Positions 13,701 to 24,817 of a DNA stretch of 64,000 nucleotides are shown piece by piece. The notes beneath the pieces are model-generated. The model made no database searches. It saw nothing but the letters and a program-made list of their open reading frames with translations, and was not told the origin of the DNA. The position numbers and the translations under genes were made by a program. Origin of the DNA: Parapristionchus giblindavisi. Lineage: Eukaryota; Nematoda; Chromadorea; Rhabditida; Diplogasteridae. The first letter of the stretch is position 1. Each line of letters begins with the position of its first letter. Location: NCBI GenBank assembly GCA_943737045.1, contig CALSFV010000031.1:868001-932000 (forward strand). Reading direction: 5' to 3'.

Positions 13701-16700
13701 GATATTCAATATTCACGGCACAAAAATTCGAGGAGCACGAGGGGATCCCGGGGATCCCCGGAATCACATGCACGAAAGGAGATTCTGCGGGGCTGTATAT
13801 ATATGAGAGGAATCGCCAGAGGTTCGACCACCCCCCGGCGGTAGAAATTTCGACCCCCTGAAAAATTCAGATTAAGTACTTTGAACGATGCTCTATCGAA
13901 CTGCGTTGGCCGAATTTGCATATCTGCTCTCATTTTTGAGTAGCGGTAGGTCAAAGTTGGCAGGTACGGTATTTTTGGCTCGAGTGTGCGTCAGAAAAAT
14001 GATCATAACTCGGTTCAAAATAATGATAGAAATTTTTTCAAAAAAAGGATAGAAAGAGGAGATCTTGGGCAACATTTCCCATTTGATGACGTCATTTGTC
14101 GACCTTGCGCCGGTGCGGGGCGGTCGGTTTTATGAAAAAGTGACGTAACTTTCCTAATCGGAAAAAGTGCACTTTTCTTCTATGCGCGTTTTGTTGCACC
14201 CATGTGTGTCTAAAAATGACCCAAGTTTCAGAGGATTTGAGAAATGCAAAAAAATTAAGCGTTGATTTTAGTAACGCGACCTCGGACCTGTCAAAGGGAA
14301 GAACGGCTTATTCCTTTATCAAGAAACAGCAAAGGAGCTTAAATGACTCAAAAACATCCGAAAAAACATTACGAGCTCAAAATACCCATATATGACAGTT
14401 ATTTGAAACACAAAATCACCGAGTTCCGAAAATTTTGAAAAAAACCATATTTTGCTTTTCCACGTGGAAAAAAACGTTTCAGTAATGTTAATTAATCTTT
14501 ATACTATTTCTTATAATGTTTTTGAACATTTATGTTTTTGGAAGTGAAGGCCTACCTGCTCTTAGAGCCGAGATTTTCGCCATCGAGATGCGAGCGCCCC
14601 AACTCCGCGCGACTGCTCATCATCCGCTCTCTCACTCCCACACGCCCTTTAATGAACAGACAGGGATAGAAAAAATGAGAAGGGAGACTAACATCTGGCA
14701 ACTACACGAAATGGAGATGTTGGAAAACTCTGAGCGAACAGAGTTGCATTTGAACAACAAAGAACGAGTGTGACCCCCCCCCCAAACCTTCCTCGCGCTC
14801 TCTATCTCTCTCTTCAAGGAATGATGAAGTACAATGTCAAAACTAATGTTAGATAAGATACATTTATTAGAGAAATCAGTCATAATTGAAAACAATTAAC
14901 ATTGAAATAACATATCGCAAAGACATCCGTTGTATCATGTTACTATGTTACTGTTAATATTACTATGTTTAGTAAATCAATTGATCTCTCACCTTCCCCC
15001 CTCCCCCATCCACCTCTCTTTTAATAATTTTATTCTTTCACATATTTTTTTGCACTCGAACACTTTGTACTTGTTGAAACACCCTTGCGATGTACGATAA
15101 ATAAATAAAAAAAATAAGCAAAATCATTCGAGGCGCCGAGGTAAAGAGGTACCGCTCTAAAAACACCGAGCGGGTTCGAACTCCGGTTCGATCCAAATCT
15201 TTTGCTGATTTTTACATACACAGAAAACGTGTTCCAAGGTATTTTTTTCGTGCTAAGAATGATGAAACAAGTTGTTTTGAGTCATTCTGAGCAGGAAAAC
15301 GTTCATTTTATGGCAACACATCTCTTTTCAAAGGGTAATTGAGGCGGATGGGCGCGCAGCGACCTTCCACGCTAGCGAAATGCTCTTCCCGCGCTAAAAG
15401 TATAAAACGCTCGCAAGTAAAACAATCATGGATCCCCCTAGCACTGCTAGTAGTCTACTATAAATTATTGTTAATCCATCACACATATAATTTGTCTCTG
15501 TCTCATTCGATCACTAAACTAAAAACATCCTTAAAACATCCGTTTGTCATCCATTTCTCTTTGTAATATGTTATTTCAATGTTTATTGTTTTCAATTATG
15601 ACTGATTTCTCTAATAAAGGTATCTTATCTAACATTAGTTTTGACATTGTACTTCATCATTCCTTGAAGAGAGAGAGAGAGCGAGGAAGGTTTGGGGGGG
15701 GGGGGCTCACACTCGTTCTTTGTTGTTCAAATGCAACTCTGTTCGCTCAGAGTTTTCTAACATCTCCATTTCGTGAAGTTGCCAGATGTTAGTCTCCCTT
15801 CTCCTTTTTTCTCTCCCTGTCTGTTCATTAAAGGGCGTGTGGGAGTGAGAGAGCGGATGATGAGCAGTCGCGCGGAGTTGGGGCGCTCGCATCTCGATGG
15901 CGAAAATCTCGGCTCTAAGAGCAGGTAGGCCTTCACTTCCAAAAACATAAATGTTCAAAAACATTATAAGAAATATTATAAAGATTAATTAACATTACTG
16001 AAACGTTTTTTTCCACGTGGAAAAGCAAAATATGGTTTTTTTCAAAATTTTCGGAACTCGGTGATTTTGTGTTTCAAATAACTGTCATATATGGGTATTT
16101 TGAGCTCGTAATGTTTTTTCGGATGTTTTTGAGTCATTTAAGCTCCTTTGCTGTTTCTTGATAAAGGAATAAGCCGTTCTTCCCTTTGACAGGTCCGAGG
16201 TCGCGTTACTAAAATCAACGCTTAATTTTTTTGCATTTCTCAAATCCTCTGAAACTTGGGTCATTTTTAGACACATATGGGTGCAACAAAACGCGCATAG
16301 AAGAAAAGTGCACTTTTTCCGATTAGGAAAGTTACGTCACTTTTTCATAAAACCGACCGCCCCGCACCGGCGCAAGGTCGACAAATGACGTCATCAAATG
16401 GGAAATGTTGCCCAAGATCTCCTCTTTCTATCCTTTTTTTTGAAAAAATTTCTATCATTATTTTGAACCGAGTTATGATCATTTTTCTGACGCACACTCG
16501 AGCCAAAAATACCGTACCTGCCAACTTTGACCTACCACTACTCGAAAATGAGAGCAGATATGCAAATTCGGCCAACGCAGTTCGATAGAGCATCGTTCAA
16601 AGTACTTAATCTGAATTTTTCAGGGGGTCGAAATTTCTACCGCCGCGGACCCTCCGAAACGGTCGATTTTCTCGCGATTCCTCTCATATAATAAAAATAA

Positions 16701-17340
16701 TAGTAATTTATGCGTTTACACGTGAACACTTTACAGAATGAATAAATAATGAGCAAACAAGTAAAGTATTAGATTAATGATGAACGTAAAATGATATAAT
16801 AGACTATGTTGTAGTTCAAAGAGCTCAAGGACGTCGTTTCAATGTCGAGTGATGATGAAATCTGCGATGATTATATGATGCAATCTCAAAGAGTATGCTC
16901 ATTTAAAAATTGATTGGATTGATAATTTATATTTTATTTGAACAGCGTACATGTGTTTAGCAAACGAGCAATTTCTAAACTAGAACAAATTTATTTTGCG
17001 TTCTTTGGGAAATGCATTACAAATTTGAAATAGAATTTAGCGAAATATCTAATGGAAAATAAAAATGTGTTTGCGGTTAGATGGAATATCAACAATATCA
17101 TTAATACCATTGTCTTAAGGGATTGTCGATGTCGTTTGGTAGAGAAAATCAACTAATACCGGGAAACAAGGTATTATCGTAATATTGAATAGTTATTACA
17201 TATTTTATGTATGTAAATAGATAAAAAAGTATTACTTGTTTAAATACAAATGAACGACTATTCAGACTTCACAATCATCTCCATCCTTTTCTACTTCGTT
17301 CAAGAAAAGTTCATCGAAGAAGCACGTTCCAGATCACTGA
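4787..17340 (+). CDS. nhx: Na+/H+ exchanger, NHE/NHX (SLC9) family
   Basis: Nineteen exons: 4787-4954, 5024-5105, 5244-5332, 5377-5461, 5505-5597, 5718-5914, 8965-9031, 10265-10346, 10509-10610, 10764-10851, 11520-11602, 11649-11754, 11852-11995, 12040-12129, 12184-12254, 12437-12610, 13229-13292, 16815-16892, 17266-17340. They total 1938 nt, or 645 residues, usual for the family. It swaps Na+ for H+ across a cell membrane to control pH. A signal-like leader ([17 protein letters not shown]) comes first. The helices hold [18 protein letters not shown] (about 202-219), [16 protein letters not shown] with the ion-binding N233-D234 pair, and [13 protein letters not shown] (about 422-434). All are hallmarks of the eukaryotic plasma-membrane NHE group. 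The cytoplasmic tail is short and acidic, then Ser-rich. Exon 17 starts at a CTCAG acceptor, which keeps frame; a nearer upstream acceptor would not. Which worm paralogue it is cannot be told here. Confidence 0.93.
5985..8746. mobile_element. Fold-back element, copy 1 (intron 6 of the exchanger)
   Basis: A 2.76 kb element bounded by TATATGAGAGG and CCTCTCATATA. The left arm (5985 to about 6947) and right arm (about 7791-8746) are near-perfect inverted repeats of some 0.96 kb. The outermost 35 bases of the two arms differ: one end carries GACCGTTTCGGAGGGTCCGC, the other GGGGGGTGGTCGAACCTCTG. The roughly 0.84 kb middle is not palindromic and contains a B-box-like GGTTCGATCC and a GA microsatellite. 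No transposase is readable, so I take it as non-autonomous. It lies between exons 6 and 7. Confidence 0.85.
7732..7781. repeat. GA microsatellite
   Basis: About 50 bases of nearly pure AG dinucleotide with one interruption, inside the middle part of the first fold-back element. A much shorter GA run occupies the same place in the second copy (about 15667-15681). Confidence 0.9.
9391..9588 (+). repeat. Dispersed repeat with GC-rich hairpin, copy 1 (intron 7)
   Basis: About 200 bases closely matching, in reverse complement, 22350-22546. One end is a GC-rich hairpin (CGAGAGGCGGGCGAGATGTA against its complement at about 9425-9440). It continues through CTCTCCGCTGCCTCTCTC and GCCGCGCGCTATATGAT to a TTTTTATACGCTCAATA end. 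It is far richer in GC than its surroundings. No coding potential is seen. It could be the tip of a mobile element or a copy of a structured RNA gene. Confidence 0.75.
13008..13085 (-). repeat. tRNA-like sequence (A and B boxes)
   Basis: Read on the minus strand, TTTAGTGTAGTGTTGAAAC resembles a D-arm/A box. About 40 bases later GGGTTCGAACCC is a perfect B box. The acceptor stem does not pair, so this is not a working tRNA. It lies in intron 16 of the exchanger. A CTTTAA-type element end is nearby at 13157-13166. Confidence 0.5.
13305..13797. mobile_element. Palindromic MITE-like element in intron 17
   Basis: Terminal inverted repeats of about 165 bases (13305-13475 and 13628-13797) start TACAGCCCCGCAGAATCTCC and end in its complement. 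They hold a run of GGGATCC-type words. The left end begins 12 bases after the exon 17 donor. The right end directly abuts the second large fold-back element. No open frame of note. Confidence 0.8.
13800..16690. mobile_element. Fold-back element, copy 2 (intron 17 of the exchanger)
   Basis: A 2.89 kb element of the same family as 5985-8746, with the same TATATGAGAGG termini. Arms of about 1.1 kb (13800 to about 14915 and about 15570-16690) are near-perfect inverted repeats. The two distinctive outer ends are swapped relative to copy 1: GGTTCGACCACCCCCC is on the left and ACCCTCCGAAACGGTC on the right. So this copy sits in the opposite orientation. The middle shares the B-box-like stretch and the TATAAAACGCTCGCAAGTAA word with copy 1. 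Poly-C and poly-G runs of about ten bases lie in the arms. Confidence 0.85.
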
Positions 17341-19073
17341 CCCAGGGCTTTAAATATCATTTTTCAAAGGTATACCCCTACATAAATTGGCAAAACTTTT
17401 TTCCTTTATGATTTATTATCTTGGTGTATGCCTGCAAAGATTAAGTCAAAACAACCCATATCGAGCTTTCCTGAAATCCATGATTCGTTATCTTTTCAAG
17501 CATGTTGTAATGTAACGTTCTTGTGTTCAAGAACGTTTTCTCTTCTCAGCTACCTTTTTTTGCCTTGTCTTATAAATGGACTAAAATGTGTTATATGTGT
17601 GAATTTCAAACTAATCTTCTTTAATTTTATTGTAATAATTTCACGATTCCTTGTTAGGAAAGTCTATACCCAATAGACAAATGAACAATAGGTCATTAGA
17701 AATAATTTCGATATTGTACCTATAAATCGTATCGATTTTAAACAAATAAATTATGTTAAATTTTTATACTGCTGATGCTGCTAACGGAAAATCACGAAAA
17801 AGAAACTACTAACTAACTATAAGTCTTGTCTTCTATCTTTTTAATTATGTGACAATTGAAGAATCCACCACACTTTACGAGAAAACGGAAGGTGAATGAA
17901 TAATTTCGAAATTTAAATGCCAAGTTTACAGAAATACAGGTTGAAGATTGAAGAAAGACATAATGATGGTTTACATCGCAATTATAATTATAAATATGTA
18001 CTTCTATTTCTGTAACATGGTTATTCAACAAATTCAGTTATCTATATATGAGGCCGTTTGTGTAAGAAACGACCAAGTGCCGGCACAGTAAAAAAAATAA
18101 AATTTGGGGGATCGGGGTTCTTAAGGGTGTAGATGACGATGGTCGTGTTCATTTTTCACCAAAACCCACCGTTGAGGCCAGACGACGTCGCGTTGAAATC
18201 GCGTTTTCAGTTTTTTCTCCTCAACTGATTGCACTAAAATTTGCATTCGATCCCACCAAGGGCAGAATTTGATGACGATCACGCCTGTCTAATTCATTTT
18301 TCATGAAAAGGTATTAGAAATTATAAAAATTTGAATTTCTCTCAAAGGCAACTGCATTTTTAGCGAGATACATAGATCGGACCGTAATGGCTTCAGGATT
18401 TCATGGAAATTTTTTTAGCCAATTTGTGGTAGGTACTTTCGAGAAAATCAACTTTTAGTGTAGTCATTTTGCCGTTGGAGTGCAGGCAAGAGGCGAGAGA
18501 GTGTGGTGGTACGAGAGAGCAGAGAGACACTCTCTCGTCCTCTCCCCTTCCTTCCTATGTCGGTCGCCTCACCTGCCCGATTTCAACGCGACATAGTCTG
18601 GCCTCAACGGTGGGTTTTGGTGAAAAATGAACACGACCATCGTCATCTACACCCTTAAGAACCCCGATCCCCAAAATTTAATTTTTTGACTGTGCCAGAT
18701 GTATAATATTTTAGTCGACTCTTACGAAAACAGCCTCATATAAAACATTTGCAGTCAGAAGGATCAATCATAGGTTGCATTCCACCAGTGTCTTCCAATA
18801 GCTCGAGTCAGATCGTCTCTCCAGCGTACGCGAGGTTTTCCACAAGGGCGGTTCCTGTTGTACGGCGTCCACACCGTAGTAGCACGACTCCACTGTTCCA
18901 AACTGTCTTCCAAAGCCGTCAGCTCATTGTCTACCTGTTTATTAATTATGATTTTTTTTATTCACTCATTTTGTTGTAAAAGTTCAAACTGATTAGATGT
19001 TCTATTTTCCAGCTTTCATAATCACAGCAAAAAAATTCAATCTTTCGACAAGAACAAAAACAGCAAAAGATGA
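17310..19073 (+). CDS. nhx: Possible alternative 3' exons of the Na+/H+ exchanger
   Basis: Exon 19 can also be read in another frame from an acceptor at 17309, giving 17310-17369 ([20 protein letters not shown]) and ending at a GTATAC donor. This joins in phase to 18755-18936, which follows a TTTGCAG acceptor and has coding-like, GC-richer codons (for example AYARFSTRAVPVVRRPHRSS). That in turn joins in phase 2 to 19013-19073, ending TGA. The longer protein would have 721 residues with a basic, Ser/Pro-rich tail. Both ends keep frame, so they may be alternative C-termini, or one may be wrong. The acceptor at 17309 is weak; the exon at 18755 is the strongest part. Confidence 0.45.
18045..18742. 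mobile_element. Palindromic MITE-like element
   Basis: TATATGAGGCCGTTTGTGTAAG on the left mirrors the right end GCCTCATATA. Inner inverted repeats of about 110 bases are nearly exact (CACCGTTGAGGCC, CTTAAGAACCCCGATCCCC). It lies before the possible alternative exon at 18755 and ends 12 bases upstream of it. Part of the same terminus recurs near 51020-51060. Confidence 0.8.
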
Positions 19074-19160
19074 TTGCAGCAGGGTGGGGGGGGGGCATCG
19101 AACTCATGACAGTCCAAAATAAACGCAGAAACCTCATCCACTACACCACACGAGCACTTG
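19074..19160 (-). repeat. tRNA-like sequence (A and B boxes)
   Basis: On the minus strand TGGTGTAGTGGATGAGG is a good A box, and GAGTTCGATGCC, about 35 bases later, is B-box-like. A poly-G/C run follows. It begins right after the stop of the possible longer exchanger form. It is degenerate and not a functional tRNA. Confidence 0.45.
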
Positions 19161-19778
19161 TTTGGGGAGTTGATAGATGAGTTCATGAACCCATCCGGAT
19201 TGTTTGTGTAAGATACCACAAGAATTTCCAAATCACATATCCGAATTTCAATGTCAATTTTCCCGAAGCTCATAAACATTTGAGATTGCTTATCAACGTT
19301 GTTTTATCAGAATCGGATACTGATTCGAATGGTATATGTCACTAGTCATATCTCCACGGGAATGTGTTATGGTTCCCTTGTTAGCGCAGAACTTTCGTTG
19401 CAGACAAAAAAAAACATATTTTATTATTATGACTTGAAATTTTCGACTGTAATCACTTTACTCACTTTTATGGCGAGTAGAACTAAAACTGAACGATATG
19501 GAAATATTACGTAAGTTTTGCTATTCGAAATGCTGAGAGAAAATTACAAATATTTCTGAGCAATGTAGTTATTTTTTCCATCATGAGCCGCATATGATAT
19601 GTACACAGAATGCGATGAATAACAATTATTGAGAAATGAAGATAAGAAGATTTATCGAATAAATTAAATATTAGAATGAAAACGTAAGCAAAATAGTCTT
19701 CCTAAGCTCGAATAAAGCTCTTCATCGAGGTATATCTTATATGAGAGGAAAGAACTTATGCATGAAGAATCTTCATCT

Positions 19779-20012
19779 TTAATGAAATGAACGTGATTTA
19801 AGTGAATGACCAATGAATGATTCATTCGCTGAATCGGATAAATCTCTTCTTGTATTCGATAAGTTGATAGTTTTACATTCGGAAGTGATTAAGTTGGTTA
19901 CGTTGAATTCTTTTGAAGATGATGAAGTTGCAGACAAGAAGAATTCAATAAATTCAGCAGAATAGGTCATTTCTGGATGTGCGAAAGACATGAGTGAATT
20001 TGGTAGAAATGA
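19779..20012 (-). CDS. Possible short exon, unrecognised
   Basis: A Ser/Thr-rich open frame (for example SATSSSSKEFNVTNLITSEC and NLSNTRRDLSDSANESF) follows a TTTATTTCCAG acceptor on the minus strand at 20013 and ends in TAA. No upstream exon in matching phase could be fixed and no family is recognised. It may be chance. Confidence 0.2.
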   Translation of the reverse strand, partial: SFLPNSLMSFAHPEMTYSAEFIEFFLSATSSSSKEFNVTNLITSECKTINLSNTRRDLSDSANESFIGHSLKSRSFH

Positions 20013-20212
20013 ACCTGGAAATAAAAAATCATAATACTAATCTTTATGTGGAAGCAATGGACTTGAAGACGAGATACAGTAATGACAGAATATACATAAA
20101 ATAATGTAGTAAATGTAACAACAAAAAAGGAAATGGAATATATATTGAAGATCAATTCTACTGAAGAACTTGGAATTGGCTCAAATGAAACTAATATAAT
20201 ACTATCCATTTT

Positions 20213-20773
20213 TACACCCTCTAGCCTATTTGATTCATATAAAGGGATATTAAGGTGGGGTTCTATATTTTAAGTTGTCTATTGTGATACATTCAAAATA
20301 ACGAAATTAATTAGTTTTTTTTTAAATGAAATGAAATTATATGTATTTGAAGAATGAAACGAAATGATACTGATTCCGAATCGACACTGAGTCTTTTATA
20401 TAAGATGATTGAAGGAGGCGGAGCTTTCTAATACGGTACTATGGTTTGACTAGAGTATTCTGACACGATAAATCTTTGCTGTTGACGAGAGGTTTGTCTT
20501 GAAAACAAAACGCTTTATCTGTGAATACTTTTTGAGTAATATGTGATCATGAAAACCAAAAAATAGGTAAGAACAATGATCTATGTTTGCTTATTACTTG
20601 AAAATCGTAAGCGATGTCTGTATTTCAACTACTGGTCACAAAATATCAAAGTCATCGTAAACAGATGAAATTTAGTGCATGAACTATTTCGATCTCTCTG
20701 ATTTCAAATGTGGCAATCAATTTTAATTTAGAATACGATGTATCTATATGCACAGAACTACGTTCGCTATACA
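20213..20773. other. Intergenic stretch, nothing recognised
   Basis: AT-rich DNA without supported exons or clear repeats. Confidence 0.4.
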
Positions 20774-21367
20774 TACCGTCAAAACGAAAAAAAGTGAAAC
20801 ATTTGTGACAATTTGTGACAAATTGTCACAAAAGTTCACAAAGTGCCTATTTCAAGCGTTTTTCACCTACTTGATGATGTATTTTCTCAGGTTTTTTAGT
20901 GTGGATGTGTTTGCTCAATGGAGTAATACATGACAAAAGTGATAAAAATAATCGGGAGCGCCGCGGAGAAAAATTGGTATACTGTAGCATACTGTAGAAT
21001 CTTACTGTAAAACTGCTACCATCGCGCTTTCTTCGCCTAATCATAGAAGTGTCTATCAGTTTATGACTCTTTACAGTGAATTTGCACTGTTTGAACCATG
21101 GCATGGATCAGGTTGCAAAGCTGGTATACGGTAGAAAATCCTACCGTATACCAGTTTCACCAAACAGCGTTCACATTGAATTATTTAAATCGTTTTCTTC
21201 ACATGACAATTAGGGAAGCCCAGTGATGCTCAAATACCCTATTATCTAATAAATAATTTCAAACCGCGTTTAGATATCATGATAGAAATTTTCAAAATCT
21301 TGTGAACTTTTGTGACAATTTGTCACAAATTGTCACAAATGTTTCACTTTTTTTCGTTTTGACGGTA
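20774..21367. mobile_element. MITE-like element with TTGTGACAA repeats
   Basis: Inverted repeats of about 65 bases begin TACCGTCAAAACGAAAAAAA and end in the complement GACGGTA. Inside each arm the word TTGTGACAA or its complement is repeated three times. The interior holds a second perfect hairpin at about 21119-21160 (CTGGTATACGGTAG and its complement around a six-base loop). Confidence 0.8.
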
Positions 21368-22349
21368 CTTTGTTCAAAAATGTGCAGCCAAAATTTTTGG
21401 AAAACGGAAAATGGAAAAAAAAAACATTTATCTTTTATATATTACTATAAAAATGAAACCTTGTTCCAGGGTGACCATCAAACGCACTTAATAAAATCGG
21501 CTCTCACGGTATGAGTTTCGAAATCGACAAATATTCATTCGCAAAATAAAGATAATGATGCACACCGCAGGGCGAGTGAAAAAATACGACCTTGATGAAC
21601 TTAATTTGATGAATTTAAAAAAAATTCTTTGTTTTCTTGTGCAACCTCAACTTTTTACAAAAATGCAGAATTTACTGTAGGATAAATATATCTGTTTACA
21701 AACTACAAGTAAACTTCCAATACTACCTCGGAAATTTAAATTTTGATGAGTTCAATTTCATTATTGTCATTTTCATTGAATGTGTCTTTAGAAAATGTAT
21801 ATCTCAAAACAAGCAGCAACTCAATACTTACAGTAAGCATTCAATGAAACAAATATCGTTTTTGTCATGATGAGATTGATTCTATGTTTTGAAGATCGTA
21901 AAATTGTCAGCTGCTGAATTATAAATTTTACGCCACATCGTCAACATAAACATGGTCTAAACCAAAATATTCCAAAATGTTCTTGCAACATTGAAATGCC
22001 ACAGTTAGCCTCGTCAGGGTTCAATGAACTACATATAATTGGCAAACGATATTTGAGTGTGACCACTGTCTATACTGCTAATGTGAATAAATAGGAATGA
22101 ATTAAGGAATTAGACGATCTCATATGCATTATATGGAGACGTAAACAAAACTAAAACTACATTTCGTATAATTCGTTTCAATGTTGCGGAAGTGTTTTAT
22201 TGAAGAGTGTTGAGTTCAGTACGACATGATATGCAAATGCCATACACGAATAGATAACTACAAACTGCAGATGTCTCTCTTGGTATGTCTTTATGAGAAG
22301 AGATTCATTGCCAACAGTATTCACAGAGAAAATTCGCTTACAAAACCAG

Positions 22350-22546
22350 TTATTGAGCGTATAAAAATCACTTGTTAGAAGAGATAGAAGAGACTTTCTT
22401 GTTTTGCATGGTTCAGAAATTATGCCGATATCTTTTATATATCATATAGCGCGCGGCGAAGATCAGCCGGGTTAGAGAGAGGCAGCGGAGAGACAATCGA
22501 GAGGCGGGGCGAGATGTAGAAGGCTACATCTCGCCCGCCTCTCGAT
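22350..22546 (-). repeat. Dispersed repeat with GC-rich hairpin, copy 2
   Basis: Reverse-complement copy of 9391-9588, about 90% identical by eye. It starts TATTGAGCGTATAAAAATCA and ends in the GC-rich hairpin CGAGAGGCGGGGCGAGATGT. It is intergenic and has no open frame. Confidence 0.75.
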
Positions 22547-24085
22547 ATTTTAATAAAAAGTTACTTTTCAATGTCTGACAAAACGATTCTGGGCATGAAT
22601 TCTTGATGTAGGACGTCGATTTTTCAGTTTGTTTTACATATACAACGTATAACGCGTTCTATGAGAGAAACGATCTTTTTTTTTACCATTTTCTAGAACT
22701 AATTGAAACTTGACGTATAATAAATACACTATCTCATATTTTTTCTACATCAATAATTTGCTAATTTTTCGACTTATATCCAAGATTACAAATAAATATT
22801 CGTGATTCTTGTTCTCCGATCTCGACTTTCCTCGAAGCATTAGTTTCCATTAAAGCACAGTGAATTAAATTGATTGGGCATCAAATAGAACGAATTATAT
22901 CCATTTTAGCTAATAGGCAGCGGAATAAACAAAACTTCCTTGCGCAATCATTTTATCGAATCTTATATTATATAATGAGAGGAACACGAATCATCAATAA
23001 TGGAAACGTAAATAAGACTTTCGTACTTACTTAATGCCGCTCACTGTCCTTTAATTAGCTTCATGATTTTGTAATCATGTTAAATCGCATAACTATATAG
23101 TGCAAGATCGCTTGTACATAGTAGAAAGATCCACCCACAACATTGATTGTGAGCATTGAATACTATTGAGTGATTCGTGATAGCTATCCAAGGTCGTCAA
23201 CGAAATACCTTGTAAACTTGTTCCGTTAGTCTATTAAATTTGATATGGATCAGGGGAAATATCATTCAGTAAAGCATATAATATATAATATTGATCAATT
23301 GATTTTAGTATTTGTTTTGTGTTTTTGAATTGTAGTCTATTTTTATAGTGAACATGATGTCACAGATGATATAACCTTGTAATCATTACACTATAATAGG
23401 ATGAGATTATTATCTCAGTAGTGTAATCCTTCTCTTCAAGTCATCATAATTATTGCTTTCACTTTAACGAAGTCATCAGAATGATCATAATTGTGTACAC
23501 TGCACAAAATATTTGGATGAATATGGAAAGAGTTGTATCTACTGATTTGTAAACCTTGGTCAGAAGTACATTTCGTCACAATAATAGTCAGTCCAATAAA
23601 GTTGCATCTTTAATATATTCTGTTTCAGGAAATGAATTGAGTTCTTTGTCGCCATTTCTTCATTAAAGGAGGAGCCCCTCGAAATTTTAGCGACCAATAA
23701 GCTGAATGAGCATAAAATAAATAGTGCACGGTAGGTAGAACAACTTTTGTTACTTTTCTGTATTGACAGTTCACGAAAACAATAGAGGGACTTCACTTTT
23801 AATTAGTTCATCATAGAAAAAATTGGGGTAATATCTTTTCTCATCGAAAAATTACAGTTTTCAGGTCGTGCTTGTTTTTGGGTATCGTTCCGGAACCTCT
23901 GGGACCAGTGATAACAAAAATTTGTTTTAGTGAGCACGCGCCTTGGACATGATATTGGTCATATATAAAAGGCGAACAATCCTGAAAACGTTTATGTAAT
24001 GAGAATAGCCCGATTGGTGAATCAATCTTTGAAAAAGCGTGTCCAGTAAAATCCTCTGAAGAAGCTAGAGAACGAAGAGTGATAG
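22547..24085. other. Intergenic stretch, no gene seen
   Basis: AT-rich; no supported exon. Near 23665 a TTAAAGGAGGAGCCCC word resembles the termini of the CTTTAA-ended elements at 29380 and 55668, but no partner end was found. Confidence 0.35.
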
Positions 24086-24125
24086 AGAGATCTGGAAAGA
24101 GAGAGAGAGAGAGAGAGAGAGATCT

Positions 24126-24171
<46 letters not shown>
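24086..24171. repeat. GA microsatellite, doubled
   Basis: Two long AG runs, each preceded by GATCTGGAAAG, so a 30-40 base unit has been duplicated along with the simple repeat. The purine-rich character continues to about 24300. Confidence 0.9.
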
Positions 24172-24173
<2 letters not shown>

Positions 24174-24817
24174 CACCACCGCAACCCATCGATTCCCTCT
24201 GCCGTGTAGCCTTCTAGGGGTGAGATGGAGAAAGACAGAGTAAAGAGAATAAAGAGAAGCAGAGGAAACTAAGGCTTGTAGAGAGACGAAACTAAACGAA
24301 AGAAAGACTCAGTCAGTCCTTATTTGCCAATCTTTATGCAGTCATTTTTTTGTTTGTTTGATATAGGGCTTCGGTCTCTCAGGAATTCGTCGTGCAAATT
24401 CGATCTCTTGAAATGAAGTAGTCGTTGATTGTTATTAGGCGAAAAATTCAGAGGAAATACGATAAGGAATGGAAAGAATGACTAAGAGATATAGAGAAGA
24501 GCATAAAGTGAGAGAGTGAGAGAGTGAGTCCTAAGCGCTTTGAACCAACAACTGTTATTTCCATTACTTATCACGGCGTGAATATGTCCAGGTACACAAT
24601 TTATATTCAAAACGATTCCATTCAGAGTTTGTGAGAGAAATTATTTGTTCAGCTTCAAAAAATCCTTAGAAAGTACTTGGTTAGGTCCCTAGAGTCACAG
24701 AATCTCATTCTTTTTATCCATTTCTTCTTCGACTCGACTTCCTTCCATTTCCCCTTCTTCTTCCCATGTTTCTTATTCAGATGGAATACATATTCGTCTA
24801 ACTCTTATTATCGAGCA

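Noticed and set aside
14516..15964. Paired 85-residue frames on opposite strands in the second fold-back element
   Set aside because: Mirror images in the element arms, built over GA/CT-rich and satellite-like sequence, and not preserved between the two elements.
17428..17676. 82-residue plus-strand frame after the exchanger stop
   Set aside because: Hydrophobic AT-rich text without an acceptor or family match; more likely 3' UTR or intron.
9391..22546. One 13 kb transposon bounded by the inverted GC-rich repeats
   Set aside because: The interval contains exons 8-19 of the exchanger, in line with those outside it, so the repeats are more simply two separate copies.
23841..24179. 112-residue minus-strand frame rich in Leu-Ser repeats
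   Set aside because: About half of it is simply the translation of the GA microsatellite; no splice or family support.
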